A stretch of DNA of 16,216 nt, from contig NW_019091749.1 of assembly GCF_001949145.1 (NCBI RefSeq), positions 68,133-84,348 of the forward strand. Reading direction: 5' to 3'. How positions within the stretch are numbered: the first letter of the stretch is position 1; each line of letters begins with the position of its first letter. Source of the stretch: Acanthaster planci (taxonomy: Eukaryota; Echinodermata; Asteroidea; Valvatida; Acanthasteridae). Below are positions 8,245 to 16,216 of this stretch, one piece after another. The position numbers and the translations under genes were made by a program. The notes beneath the pieces were generated by a model. That model was not told the origin of the DNA. It saw only the letters and a program-made list of their open reading frames with translations, and did no database searches.

Positions 8245-8278
8245 TCATTAATGAAAAGTACTTGAGTTTCATTAATGA
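8245..8278. promoter_or_regulatory. Inverted pair of TCATTAATGA palindromes (possible homeodomain-type sites)
   Basis: TCATTAATGAAA (8245-8256) and TTTCATTAATGA (8267-8278) form a perfect 12-bp stem with a 10-base loop. Each half contains the self-complementary TCATTAATGA, which holds overlapping ATTA and TAAT cores of the kind bound by homeodomain proteins. The regulatory reading is inference, as AT-rich DNA produces ATTA cores often and no gene is nearby. It could equally be a remnant of an inverted-repeat element. Confidence 0.25.
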
Positions 8279-8362
8279 ATCCTGAAAGTTTATTTTCCCT
8301 TTGTCTCAGTCACAAAAATAAGGGGGGCGCCCGGAGTGCTGCGCCGATTTGCATGCATGACT

Positions 8363-8374
8363 TGCCGCGCGGCA
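8363..8374. repeat. GC-only palindrome TGCCGCGCGGCA inside a GC-rich patch
   Basis: A perfect 12-bp palindrome at the centre of about 80 bp (8318-8400) that is far richer in G+C and CpG than its surroundings. The patch also has GGGCGCCC near 8326 and the octamer ATTTGCAT near 8348. It may be the body of a short interspersed element. No tRNA-type promoter boxes were identified. Confidence 0.5.
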
Positions 8375-9116
8375 GTGGCCCGGGATAGGCTGCGCAGGTA
8401 CATGTATGACATGGTGTTTAGTGAGTGATTTCATTCTTCAAATGTTGGCGTATGAGCTGCATGGGCATTTTCAGCGTGAAAATCAACGTATAAGCAGCGT
8501 ATATTCCGAAAATTATGGTATATTAAAAATATATCTCTATAAAAAGAAATATTGATGAACGGAACTCAAAAGCGAGCGAGGAGGTTTGTTTGAAACCCCT
8601 GAGCCCCCTAGCCTACAGGCCACGTTGGTGAGGGTGAAAGAATGATCAAATATAGTATGGGTCAAACTGGGAGTGGATTTTTTTCCATTCATCGACATGT
8701 GTATGAGGTCGGATTGAAGACTTTGTTTGATTTTGGTGTCAGAGAAGGGGATATGGTGGCTGACATTTGCTTTTTTGGTGCCTGACTTAGCTATTTTGCC
8801 AGCTTTTTCATCATCCGGATTACTGCAATGGCCACAGTGTTACCCTGATGTTGAATGTTAATGAAGATACATGTAGCTGGATGTCACAAACAATTTTATT
8901 CTGAGGTATGGGATTAGAAATACATGTACATGTAGCTTGTATGGTGAGACAATCACTAAAAACACAGCAATGAAGAAGTTTGACATTTTTCATCCATTGT
9001 ACATGTAGGGCCTGGAGGAATGGAGGATGGCAAATAACTCAGCTTTGAACATAAAAAGTTTATGTACATGTAGATGTACTGGTATCACTGTTTTATCTAG
9101 AAATCTTAGAATACTT

Positions 9117-9136
9117 AACCCTAAAAGAGCAGGGTT
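9117..9136. repeat. Short hairpin AACCCT / AGGGTT
   Basis: AACCCT pairs with AGGGTT across the 8-base loop AAAAGAGC. The arms resemble the telomere word (TTAGGG/CCCTAA), but there is only one unit on each side, so telomeric origin is not supported. Confidence 0.45.
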
Positions 9137-9410
9137 ATTTTGGCCCATGTCACAGTGAAGAGGAAGGGGGAAAGGGATTTCCTACCCAAGAAGTCAGCAG
9201 TGCCTTGCTCGATTTTGGAAAAACCTACCTGGCATGTAAAGACACTCCTTATCATTACAAATGCAAAGTTTGAACTCATTATATGCTTTTGTTGTTCTGG
9301 TCATATGAAGTTCAAGGCTTCATGCGTACCATACCAGCTATGGGTACCAGTACCAGCCTGCATACATTGAGTACCACAATGGAAAAAATATACATTGTTG
9401 GCTGATCCGT

Positions 9411-9428
9411 CGCAGAAAAAAATCTGCG
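9411..9428. repeat. Short hairpin CGCAGA / TCTGCG
   Basis: CGCAGA (9411-9416) and TCTGCG (9423-9428) are perfect complements separated by six A residues. No flanking target duplication or further structure is visible. Confidence 0.45.
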
Positions 9429-9920
9429 CTGTGCAAGAAAAACATACATACATATACCATTTTCACAATATTCATGTCAAAATGACCACAGAGAGTTACT
9501 CTGAAATCTCTTCAGGGGCTCAGCTCTTAAAAAATTAACTTGACCAATATACTGAAAGGAAAACAAATTGGAGGGGACAGATTCTGCCCCCTCCCACGGC
9601 CCATTTAAGGTGAAGTTGGGAAATGTGAAGACTGCATCTGTGTGGTTTGTCTCCTTATTAAGTAGTATTTAGGGCAGTTGTTTTGATCTGTACTATATGG
9701 CTTCAGTGGTTAAATACAAATCATTAAGAATCAGTGGTAAAGGGTTAGTGGAGTGTTATCACATTGAAGTTGGAGATGAAATCAGGAAGTGCACTGGAGA
9801 GCACCAGTTTAGAGTTTAAGAGCTTGATAATGAATGCTGTCCAGTGTGTGTGTCATTCATGTACATGTGATAGTAGAATCTGAATGAAAACTTCACATTC
9901 GTACTCAAGAATACATGTAG

Positions 9921-10165
9921 GTTTGATACACCAGTTCACTAGTAAATTCTAATTTGTGTGCAGACTATGCGCATGTAGATGGAAAATGGCAAGTGGAAGC
10001 GACAACCTTGTGTGGCCCTTGATAATGTACAGGGCCCAAATTTCAATGTCGTTTCTCTCAGCTTCTGTACCTTTTTTCACTCTTGTCTTTAGAAAACCCC
10101 CAAAATCATTATACCTTTTACTTTTGGTCTGAAAGGGTTTTATTCTAAATAACAAAAAACAAGTT
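9921..10165 (-). repeat. Left arm of a diverged ~240-bp inverted repeat
   Basis: The reverse complement of this segment aligns along its length with 10470-10708 on the plus strand. Anchor words shared by both include GACATTGAAATTTG versus GATGTTGAAATTTG, GTACATT, GCTTCCACTTGCC (exact in both), TGCATGCG/TACATGCG and TTAGTGAACTAG/CTAGTGAACTGG. By eye roughly three quarters of aligned positions agree, with small indels. The translated frames also resemble each other (RNDIEIWAL here, KDDVEICAL in the other arm), but an indel then puts them out of register, so protein-level selection is not shown. The two copies could be inverted repeats of one old transposon or two independent insertions of the same repeat family. 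Confidence 0.8.
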
Positions 10166-10469
10166 TCGCTTCTCCCCTAGTGCATGATCGATGTCAAAAG
10201 AACTAGGGCTCCTTTATGACCAAGTCCAATTATATAAAATAGTTTTGTACTTCAGGGTGCTATGCATCACTTGTACTATGCAGAATCGCAGGTTAAATTG
10301 CAGGCTACAGTACCTTTAGACAGGGTTTAGATATTTTTTTAGATATGTGCATGTACCTGTAGGTGATCAACTGAGAATGCTGGATGGCACCCAAACATAT
10401 CACACTTCTTGGTTTCACAGCTCATGCACACAGAACAGACCTCATGCTTTTTGAATGAACAACATTTTT
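10166..10469. other. Spacer between the inverted arms; no gene recognised
   Basis: About 300 bp of AT-rich sequence with no open frame of note and no domain. If the two arms belong to one element, this is its interior, and it has no coding capacity. Confidence 0.4.
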
Positions 10470-10708
10470 CAAGTTTTATGTTGTTCTCCAAAATTCTCGC
10501 TCACACCAGAAAGTAATAGCCATAATGGTTTTAGAGGGTTTCCTGTAGGCAGAAGTAAAAACAAGTGCAGAAGCTGTGAAAAGGATGATGTTGAAATTTG
10601 TGCCCTTGTACATTTTCAATGGGCTGCTCAAGCTTGTTGCTTCCACTTGCCTTTTATATGCATGCGTACATAAATAAGAGTTTATTAGTGAACTAGTCTA
10701 TTAAGACA
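10470..10708 (+). repeat. Right arm of a diverged ~240-bp inverted repeat
   Basis: This is the partner of 9921-10165 in opposite orientation. It starts near CAAGTTTTATGTTGTTCTCC, matching CTTGTTTTTTGTTATTTAG in the flipped left arm, and ends near TTAGTGAACTAGTCTATTAA. A 72-codon open frame at 10455-10673 lies within it, but the pattern of indels between arms does not respect codons, so I do not call a gene. Confidence 0.8.
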
Positions 10709-11176
10709 GAGTTTAACTGAAATAGTACATGTATATTACAGTCAGTGCCATTGATGTTGATTGAATGGTTCATTAATTACATTAAAGTATCATTGTTATC
10801 ATTTAGATTGTTTTCAGTGTCTGGTTACATGTAAGTATTGATGGAAGAGGGACTGTAATTTTCAGTTCTACTAATTTTGGCAAAGTTGTTGACCAGTGCC
10901 TTGTTCTTATCTTCATAAGTACACTGTACCAGAAATGATATCATTGCCATTGTAGTGTTAAACTGGATACTACCCCTTGTTTGGATAGGATCAATCCATT
11001 TGATCTTGTTTCTGATAACTTTTGTGTTAATCTTTGGATTATATTATCGCAAAATCTTTGCAATTCTTATTGTTTAGCAGCTTTAGTAGTTTTCATAGCA
11101 GTGGCACATACATGTACTTTTTTATAAATTGTAGTTTATTAATTGATATTCTAAGGTTTTTCAAAGCCTAGTTGTG
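10709..11176. other. No gene recognised
   Basis: AT-rich sequence between the inverted repeat and LINE 3. It may include upstream parts of LINE 3 that are too eroded to recognise, since the RT similarity begins abruptly at about 11177. I see no other structure. Confidence 0.4.
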
Positions 11177-12504
11177 TCTTTCCATGTGAACATGAAAGGC
11201 ACTGTCCAGTATGATGGTTCCAATCAAGAGTGAAGTCAGCCTGTTTGCCATCTTTGCTTTCACCTAGTCAGAGGATGGGAACTACATGTACACTGTACGT
11301 GTGTATTCACACCAGAAGTGACGGCGGCTTTTTCAACCTTGCCCACCTGAGAGCAAAGACCAAACTGGAGGCAGTACTTCCCTGAAAACAGCTCTCTGCA
11401 GATGATGGAACATTAGTAGCACACACATACAAGAGGGACTACAGTGACTTTTGTTGCGCATGCTTGCAAGGAGTTTGGTCTTCTGATCAGTCTATAAAAT
11501 ACCAACATCATGGGGCAAGATGTCAACTCCATTCCCAACACCTAAATTGGTTACAACACGTGAGGGGTCATAGACAATTTCATCTGTATGTACCTGAACC
11601 TTAGTTCATCCATTTTGAGCAACCTCGCTCTAGACGCTGAGCTGAGCTCCTGTGCAGGCAGATCATAAACAGCTATGGCCCGCCTACCAAGAGGGTTTGG
11701 GACCACTCCATGCTTACCACCAATACCAAGATGCAGGTGTTCTGGGCCTGCATTCATAGCACTCTTCTTTACAGCAGCGAGGTGTGGACCTGTATGTAAT
11801 ACTCCTGTCAAGAATGCAGACTCAATGCTTTCTGAATCTCAGTCTGAGAAGGAAACTTGATATCACCCGGGCAGGACTGTGTGCCTAACAAGAAAGAGAA
11901 AAAGAGAGAAACAAGATGGAAGCAGGATGTCAGAGCAGTAACCCTGGCTGGCGAGCAACAGAGAGAGAGACCAGCTGGAAGCAGGCTGTCAGAGCAGTAA
12001 CCCTGACTGGCGAGCAACAGAGAGAGACCAGCTGGAAGCAGACTGTCAGAGCAGTAACCCTGGCTGGTGAGCAACAGAGAGTGACCAGCTGGAAGCAGGC
12101 AGTCAGAGCAGTAACCCTGGCTGGCGAGCAACAGAGAGTGACCAGCTGGAAGCAGGCTGTCAAAGCAGTAACCCTGGCTGGCGAGCAACAGAGAGTGACC
12201 AGCTGGAAGCAGGCAGTCAGAGCAGTAACCCTGGCTGGCGAGCAACAGAGAGAGACCAGCTGGAAACAGGCAGTCAGAGCAGTAACCCTGGCTGGCGAGC
12301 AACAGAGAGTGACCAGCTGGAAGCAGGCTCTCAAAGCAGTAACCCTGGCTGGCGAGCAACAGAGGGAGGCCAGGTGGAAGAACAAGAGGAGACACAGACA
12401 CCAGCAGTGCTTTAGCTCCTATGAACCCAGGCACAGGCTTCACTTGTAGAATTTGCAATAGAGCCTGCCTTTTGAGGATTGGCCAGTTCAGCCACAGCAT
12501 GTGC
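11177..12504 (+). pseudogene. LINE 3 reverse transcriptase to C-terminal zinc finger (broken, internally expanded)
   Basis: This is the 3' half of a LINE endonuclease-reverse transcriptase gene. Recognisable blocks in order: SFHVNMKGTVQYDGS (11177-11221), HTRSDGGFFNLAHLRAKTKL (about 11308-11367), a ruined ADD box at about 11400, ACKEFGLLISL and TNIMGQDV (about 11462-11524), SNLALDAELSS (about 11619-11651), TAMARL, then KRVWDHSMLTTNTKMQVFWA and STLLYSSEVWT (about 11688-11794). SLRRKLDITR (about 11841-11870) is the LRRIL.I.W block. About 70-100 residues that normally follow are missing. Next comes the eight-copy repeat, then EARWKNKRRHRHQQ and finally FTCRICNRACLLRIGQFSHS followed by MC (12439-12504), the C-terminal C-x2-C...H-x3-C zinc finger of this family. 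At least six frame changes and several stops show it is dead. No downstream poly-A tail is visible. The clade is not assigned. Confidence 0.88.
11910..12376 (+). repeat. Eight-copy 57-bp minisatellite inside LINE 3 coding sequence
   Basis: The unit contains CAGCTGGAAGCAGGC, GTCAGAGCAGTAACCCTGGC and GAGCAACAGAGAG. The marker ACCCTG recurs at 11941, 12000, 12057, 12114, 12171, 12228, 12285 and 12342, so the spacing is exactly 57 bp except for the first (59 bp, from an extra GA). Fifty-seven bases are 19 codons, and six junctions keep the LINE frame, reading SWKQAVRAVTLAGEQQR per unit. This corresponds to a stretch that is single-copy in relatives, where a D.S.WR..V..G....E segment precedes the basic C-terminal region. 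Units differ by only a few substitutions, so the expansion is younger than the LINE. With a period divisible by three and few stops, all frames stay open. The 236- and 151-codon minus-strand frames and the 177-codon plus frame here are by-products of that. Confidence 0.95.
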
Positions 12505-12529
12505 TTCAAGTCAACCACTAATTGACCAA

Positions 12530-13427
12530 CTCAGGCTACATTCAGACATTTTAAATTCACTTAAAATAGTGGTTACAGTACACCCGATTTGGTGTAACGT
12601 TTGCATTGAAATGATGTCTGGATGCTTTCCAAGTTACACCACCATCAGTTTTATTTCAGAGTTAAAAATGGGGATTTAATCCACATCAGAGGGAGGGTTT
12701 AGCATTGAACCAAAATGGTTTTTGCTGAAATGCATCCAGTATTAGCCAGCGCATTGACCTAGAGTTACGTAACAGCTTTTCTTTGGTTCGCTTTTGTTAT
12801 AAACAATGAGGCATACAATGTAACCGAATGCTGAACGACCCGTGCAATGCTATCATCTTACAAAACTGCCATGACAACATAGAAAAAAGCGGTCACTCTT
12901 GCCCGCCTCTCCGTGTTGTATTAACTAGAACTGCCGCTGTAAACGGGAAAAAGCGACACATTTTGTTGTATTGCCCATCTAAGGATGCCTGAGACTGGTA
13001 ATACATGTATGTCTGTAAGGCTGTAGACTGCTGATGAGCATTTTTCTAGGGCAACCGTCATTTGTTGCATCGCAATGATATATGAACAAGTGTCTCCCGA
13101 TAGAGAACCATGTTGCAAACACAAACGCTCGTACCCGGGTGACAATCAGCATGTTTTTACAGTAAGTATATCATCGACCAGTCCAAACCTGCTTCAAGCA
13201 CACGCCGGCCATGTGTGTATGTAAACAAACTTAAGTGGGATTAATTCAAATGAGTGGAAGTTTTTCATGACCCCGAGAAAAGGAGATAAACCATTTTGGG
13301 TTAAAGCTGCCAAACTAAAATGGTTCCAAAGGCTCGGTGAGTTTTAATTTTACGACCGCCATCTGTAGTGAATGACCATTTTAACTTTTACCGTTTTCAC
13401 TAACACAGTGTCTGAACGTAGCCTCAG
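12530..13427. mobile_element. Non-autonomous DNA transposon, ~0.9 kb, with terminal inverted repeats
   Basis: The left tip CTCAGGCTACATTCAGACA (12530-12548) and the reverse complement of the right tip 13409-13427 (CTGAGGCTACGTTCAGACA) agree at 17 of 19 positions. Inside, a second inverted pair occurs: AACCAAAATGGTTT at about 12709 and AAACCATTTTGGGTT at 13288-13302. The interior contains no transposase-like reading frame. It sits neatly between the last recognisable codon of LINE 3 (12504) and the first recognisable codon of LINE 4 (about 13460). I could not find a convincing target-site duplication, so the superfamily is uncertain. The GGCTACGTTCA tip is reminiscent of hAT-type ends, by memory only. 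The minus-strand 74-codon frame at 12921-13145 has no known domain. Confidence 0.75.
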
Positions 13428-13459
13428 GTGCAGCTCCATTGTCTTCCGAGACTGACGGA

Positions 13460-14010
13460 TGCCAACAAGTGTTTAGTGGTTAGGCAGTGATCTTTTCCAC
13501 ATGTGTCGTGCAGCACAATCCAATTTCTTGTTGGAGGCTATGCAAGGGGAAGCTGGAGTGCGGGAACTGTGTGATGTGCTAACCCTGGTGCCTTCTCCAG
13601 TATTGATACAAACCAGATTGTTATTGATGTCATCAATAATTTATCCGTTGTGGTCAAGTTTAGAGTTGCCACACAGGAGGTTAAGACAGTTGAAATCACG
13701 ACCAACAATGTAAGGCTTGCTGGTACATGTACATTCAATGATCTGATTTGGAATTTCACAGAAGTGTTGGAACCTGTTTGTACTTGACAGCAACACCATA
13801 CCGGGTACTTTGTCATGAAAGCACACCCACCACCACTTGTTAGTATTGTTTCTATCATGTCAATAGACATGACAACCATTTTTTTATCATCTTTTCGCCA
13901 CATTTCTTGGATGTAAATAATATCTGGTTTAGTGGTCCAAGAATGGATCTATAGCTTTGTTAAATTCTTTGTAGTGGGCTATGAGAGATTGTGCATTCCA
14001 TTGTAAAATA
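13460..14010 (-). pseudogene. LINE 4 AP-type endonuclease (broken)
   Basis: Read on the minus strand, this is the apurinic-like endonuclease domain that nicks target DNA for non-LTR retrotransposons. In order: QWNAQSLIAHYKEFNKAIDP (from about 14003), matching the I.QWN..GL...... start; KPDIIYIQEMW (13899-13930) with the catalytic QE; TSGGGCAFMTKYPV (GGG.......); KPYIVGRDFNCLN (around 13680-13715), matching GDFN with the first G replaced by R; SKLDHNG, the D..G block; and HDTCGKDHC (13485-13510), the C-terminal SDH motif with S replaced by K. Three frames and multiple stops are required. It ends close to the border of the DNA transposon at 13427, and the RT that should follow is absent. Jockey-like affinity rests on motif style. 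Confidence 0.87.
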
Positions 14011-14439
14011 ATTCAACCTGTGATAATTAGGTAAATATTCATGATGATGTGTTTGGATTGCCTTAGGGGAATGACTTGCATTTTGCTAGGTATACTACAT
14101 GTACATGTATGTAGTTGCTTGTGTTCCCATCTTCATTTGGTGTGATTTCGGCATTTTCGGTTTTCCTTGCACCAGTTAGAGACTGCGATGCTATTCTATG
14201 TTTTTTATGTAGTCTAGATACCTCAGGTCTAGTTTGAAGGTGATCAGTTACAGATTTCTGCAGCTGTTCTCTGGTCATGTATCATTGATAGTATCTCAGA
14301 TTTGCATTACTCTGGTGAAGTGAGTAGTTCTAAGATGTTTAGCTCACTACAGAGGCACTGGTGTCTGGGGTCTATTTGCGCAGCTGTCCTGTCTTCAGTT
14401 TGAGTAGTGGCATCCTTTTGTTGTTTGGCAGGTGTTGTG
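14011..14439 (-). other. Linker between LINE 4 ORF1 and endonuclease
   Basis: Minus-strand translations here are rich in K, Q, T and N without a domain (for example a 71-codon frame at 14063-14278). Its position between the zinc knuckles and the endonuclease start fits the ORF1 tail plus the ORF1/ORF2 junction of a jockey-type element, but I cannot place the original stop and start. A TACATGTACATGTA word lies at 14096-14109. Confidence 0.5.
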
Positions 14440-15107
14440 GTTTGGGATTATATCAAGCATATACGTTGTATGATACTCTGATGTTTTGTATTCCTCTTTC
14501 CTGTTAGATAGTTTTGCACCCACAGTGAGCCAATGCACTTTAAGTGTTGTTCCCCACAGTTGCAGCCTTTAACCTGATCTTTTTGTCAACATTTCTCATA
14601 CAAATGGAATCTTCCACATCAGACACACCTCGTTGGACTGCATCAGTTACTGGCAATATGACCAAGTTGTTGGCAGTTGAAGTTTCATATTACAGGTGAA
14701 ATGATGGGCTAACTCAAAAGTTTTCATATCCCAGTTGGAATGTGCTTCGTACCTTAGGGTGGGTACACTGAAGATTAGGCAGACAAAGACTTTTTACTAG
14801 TTGACTGTATGTTCTGCCCAACAGGGGTTTAACCTCTGAACTCTCAGTTTCTGGCAGGCTTCTGGTATTCCATTGGGATTCCAGTGACAACTGCCTTGCT
14901 TTGGGTTTTTGATTTAGCAAATTTGGCAGTTGAGGCCCATTGGTCATGTTGCCACATGGCTTTTAGATTTCTTGCCTGGGCCGGAGTATGACATCTAGCG
15001 GTAATACCCCTGTGGTCAATCTTGGACATGCTTCTCACAAAATTACCAATAAGGCTTTTCAGACCTTTGGCTATTTCTGATCGGATTAACTTTAGCAAGT
15101 TTGACAT
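14440..15107 (-). pseudogene. LINE 4 ORF1 (Gag-like, zinc-knuckle protein; broken)
   Basis: Upstream of the endonuclease on the same strand is a decayed ORF1, the RNA-binding protein of jockey-type LINEs. It starts in a frame reading SNLLKLIRSEIAKGLKSLIG, continues with TQSKAVVTGIPMEY, then shifts to LLGRTYSQLVKSLC and PKVRSTFQLGYENF (about 14714-14815). The last matches the block '..LP..V.LGY....V' that precedes zinc knuckles in these proteins. Zinc-knuckle remnants follow at about 14550-14685: NCQQLGHIASN, then RCV*CGRFHLYEKC, then CNCGEQHLKC, in the order expected for three CCHC-type fingers, though with stops and a lost first Cys. The region 14011-14440 between ORF1 and endonuclease is K/Q/T-rich in translation and probably represents the disordered ORF1 tail. 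Confidence 0.78.
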
Positions 15108-15129
15108 CAGGGAAGTTTGACATCAGGGA
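15098..15129. repeat. Perfect 16-bp tandem duplication
   Basis: AGTTTGACATCAGGGA occurs twice in a row (15098-15113 and 15114-15129). It lies at the 5' edge of the recognisable LINE 4 ORF1. Identity of the two copies points to a recent slippage event. Confidence 0.9.
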
Positions 15130-16216
15130 AATTGATGATGACTAGTGTACAGGTACATGTAGGTTACCTCTTGGTATTTTGGCTCCAGGTAAAGTGACAT
15201 ACATGTATATGTACAGGTAGGTTGGGAGTTTTGTGGAGGTCTGAGTCCATGTAGATATCACTGTATGATGTGTTTTGGTCATTTACGGCTTTTAATTTGA
15301 GATTGTGATTCATACTGAGCTTGACTGATCAATCTGTCTAGTGTTGATCATTGTAATTCAGAGGGTAATTAGGGGATATTGGTTGGTCCCATCAGGTCTC
15401 TGATTCCATTTCATCTTCCATTTTGAGCTTTGTTTAGTCCTAAATGGGCCTAGAAAATGGGAATATCAATATTATTAATACCACATGATTTTCAGATATC
15501 TTGCCAAAAGGATCAAAAGGAGAGGAAGGGTTGTCACTGGGTGAGGAAGGGTTGTCACTGGGTGACAGATTAAACATTTGTCATGCACTCTAGAGTATCC
15601 AGTGGTTATGTCTGATCATGGCGAGACCATATGTCATCTCCCAGAAGGATTCACTTCACCAGTCCCTGTAACTCACGTCAAAAGGTTTAACAATGTACAT
15701 CTCTCACTGTTTTTTGATGCTGTTTTTTCAAAGTGGCACCCAATGGGATTATTTTTGTTTCTGCCTGACATGGGTTGTCTTTAAAAGTAGTGTACTAAGA
15801 TACCGGGTACTGTCATTGTTGATACTGGGATTCCCAGAAAATTTGAACTTACTGCTGGGGATTTTCCATGCTGTGACTTGTACTAATAGCACTTTCCCTG
15901 AGAAAATTTAATTGTAAAGTACATAACGGCAATTTCCTTCAGGGTGACATCATATGCAGCAGTGTTTTTTGTCAAAGGTGCATATCATTACTAATTTTTG
16001 AGAATTGTTTTCTGAAAATTTCTGAGTACTGAATTATTGTTATCAGGTAATTGGTATAGAAACCTGAAAACTCCTTGTTGATGGGATTTTCAGGGGGTGT
16101 GGTACATGTAGTATTTCTGAAAATGTTGAGGCATACCAAAATTTGTAAGTAAAAAAAATAATATGATTTAAGTTTCAAAAAGGGTGTTTAAAATTTTTAT
16201 TATTATTTGAATCAAA
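15130..16216. other. No gene recognised
   Basis: AT-rich sequence to the window end. The part nearest 15107 could hold the 5' region of LINE 4, but no motif confirms it. Two overlapping plus-strand frames (15578-15784 and 15693-15911, 68 and 72 codons) and a minus frame (15972-16178) are near chance length and contain no domain I recognise. An A-run (AAAAAAATAATA) occurs near 16150. Confidence 0.4.
15522..15563. repeat. Perfect 21-bp tandem duplication
   Basis: The 21-bp unit beginning GAGGAAGGGTTGTCACTGG is present twice without a mismatch (15522-15542 and 15543-15563), followed by GACAG. The identity suggests recent duplication. No coding context is recognisable. Confidence 0.92.

Larger units (their letters stand above)
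7851..9920. other. No gene recognised; palindromes and a GC-rich patch
   Basis: About 2 kb without a supported gene. It includes the hairpin of TCATTAATGA words at 8245-8278, a GC-rich patch at about 8318-8400 around the 12-bp palindrome TGCCGCGCGGCA, and two short hairpins at 9117-9136 and 9411-9428. The 76-codon plus frame at 9140-9370 has no recognisable domain. An 18-bp word TTTAGGGCAGTTGTTTTG is present at 9668-9685 and also at 6644-6661, but the flanks do not align. Confidence 0.4.

Noticed and set aside
9117-9136. Telomere-like AACCCT...AGGGTT
   Set aside because: Only one unit per side and no tandem telomeric repeat nearby.
11930-12385. 151-codon minus-strand frame reading FQLVSLCCSPARVTAL repeats
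   Set aside because: It is another frame of the 57-bp array; the LINE frame on the plus strand and the frame-keeping period explain its openness.
15693-15911. 72-codon plus-strand frame ending CTNSTFPEKI
   Set aside because: It felt faintly protein-like, but I could not tie it to any family, and an overlapping frame is equally open; left unannotated.

Overview
The window looks like non-coding (intergenic or intronic) DNA from an animal, most likely a marine invertebrate. It is AT-rich, has no intact gene, and carries no bacterial operon, rRNA or convincing tRNA. It is littered with the palindromic word TACATGTACATGTA. I associate that word with invertebrate deuterostomes such as lancelets, hemichordates and echinoderms, but this is recollection and not proof. 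Nearly everything recognisable is decayed mobile DNA.

Layout. 1-1145: broken reverse transcriptase (RT) of a jockey/CR1-type non-LTR retrotransposon (LINE), plus strand, split by about 450 bp of foreign sequence (about 290-745). About 1195-1890: RT fragment of a second, different LINE on the same strand. 3682-3885: a short non-autonomous DNA transposon (MITE) with near-perfect 43-bp inverted ends. 4912-5227: three-copy tandem repeat (unit 100-112 bp) with hairpin-forming GC-rich sub-units. About 7660-7850: a minus-strand Cys/His-rich exon-like stretch resembling part of a PHD finger, the only hint of a host-type protein domain. 9921-10165 and 10470-10708: two diverged copies of one sequence in inverted orientation. 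11177-12504: third LINE (plus strand), RT to C-terminal zinc finger, in which one short piece of the C-terminal coding region has been amplified into an eight-copy 57-bp array. 12530-13427: about 0.9-kb non-autonomous DNA transposon with terminal inverted repeats. 13460-15107: fourth LINE on the minus strand, with a Gag-like zinc-knuckle ORF1 and an AP-type endonuclease, both shattered by stops and frameshifts. 15098-15563: two small tandem duplications. The rest is AT-rich sequence in which I see no gene.

The pieces do not form a functioning system. They record at least four LINE insertions, at least two cut-and-paste insertions, and later local duplications. The most unusual object is the 57-bp minisatellite at 11910-12376, which arose inside a LINE reading frame with a period of exactly 19 codons and therefore opens long, meaningless reading frames on both strands. 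I found no convincing new functional system.
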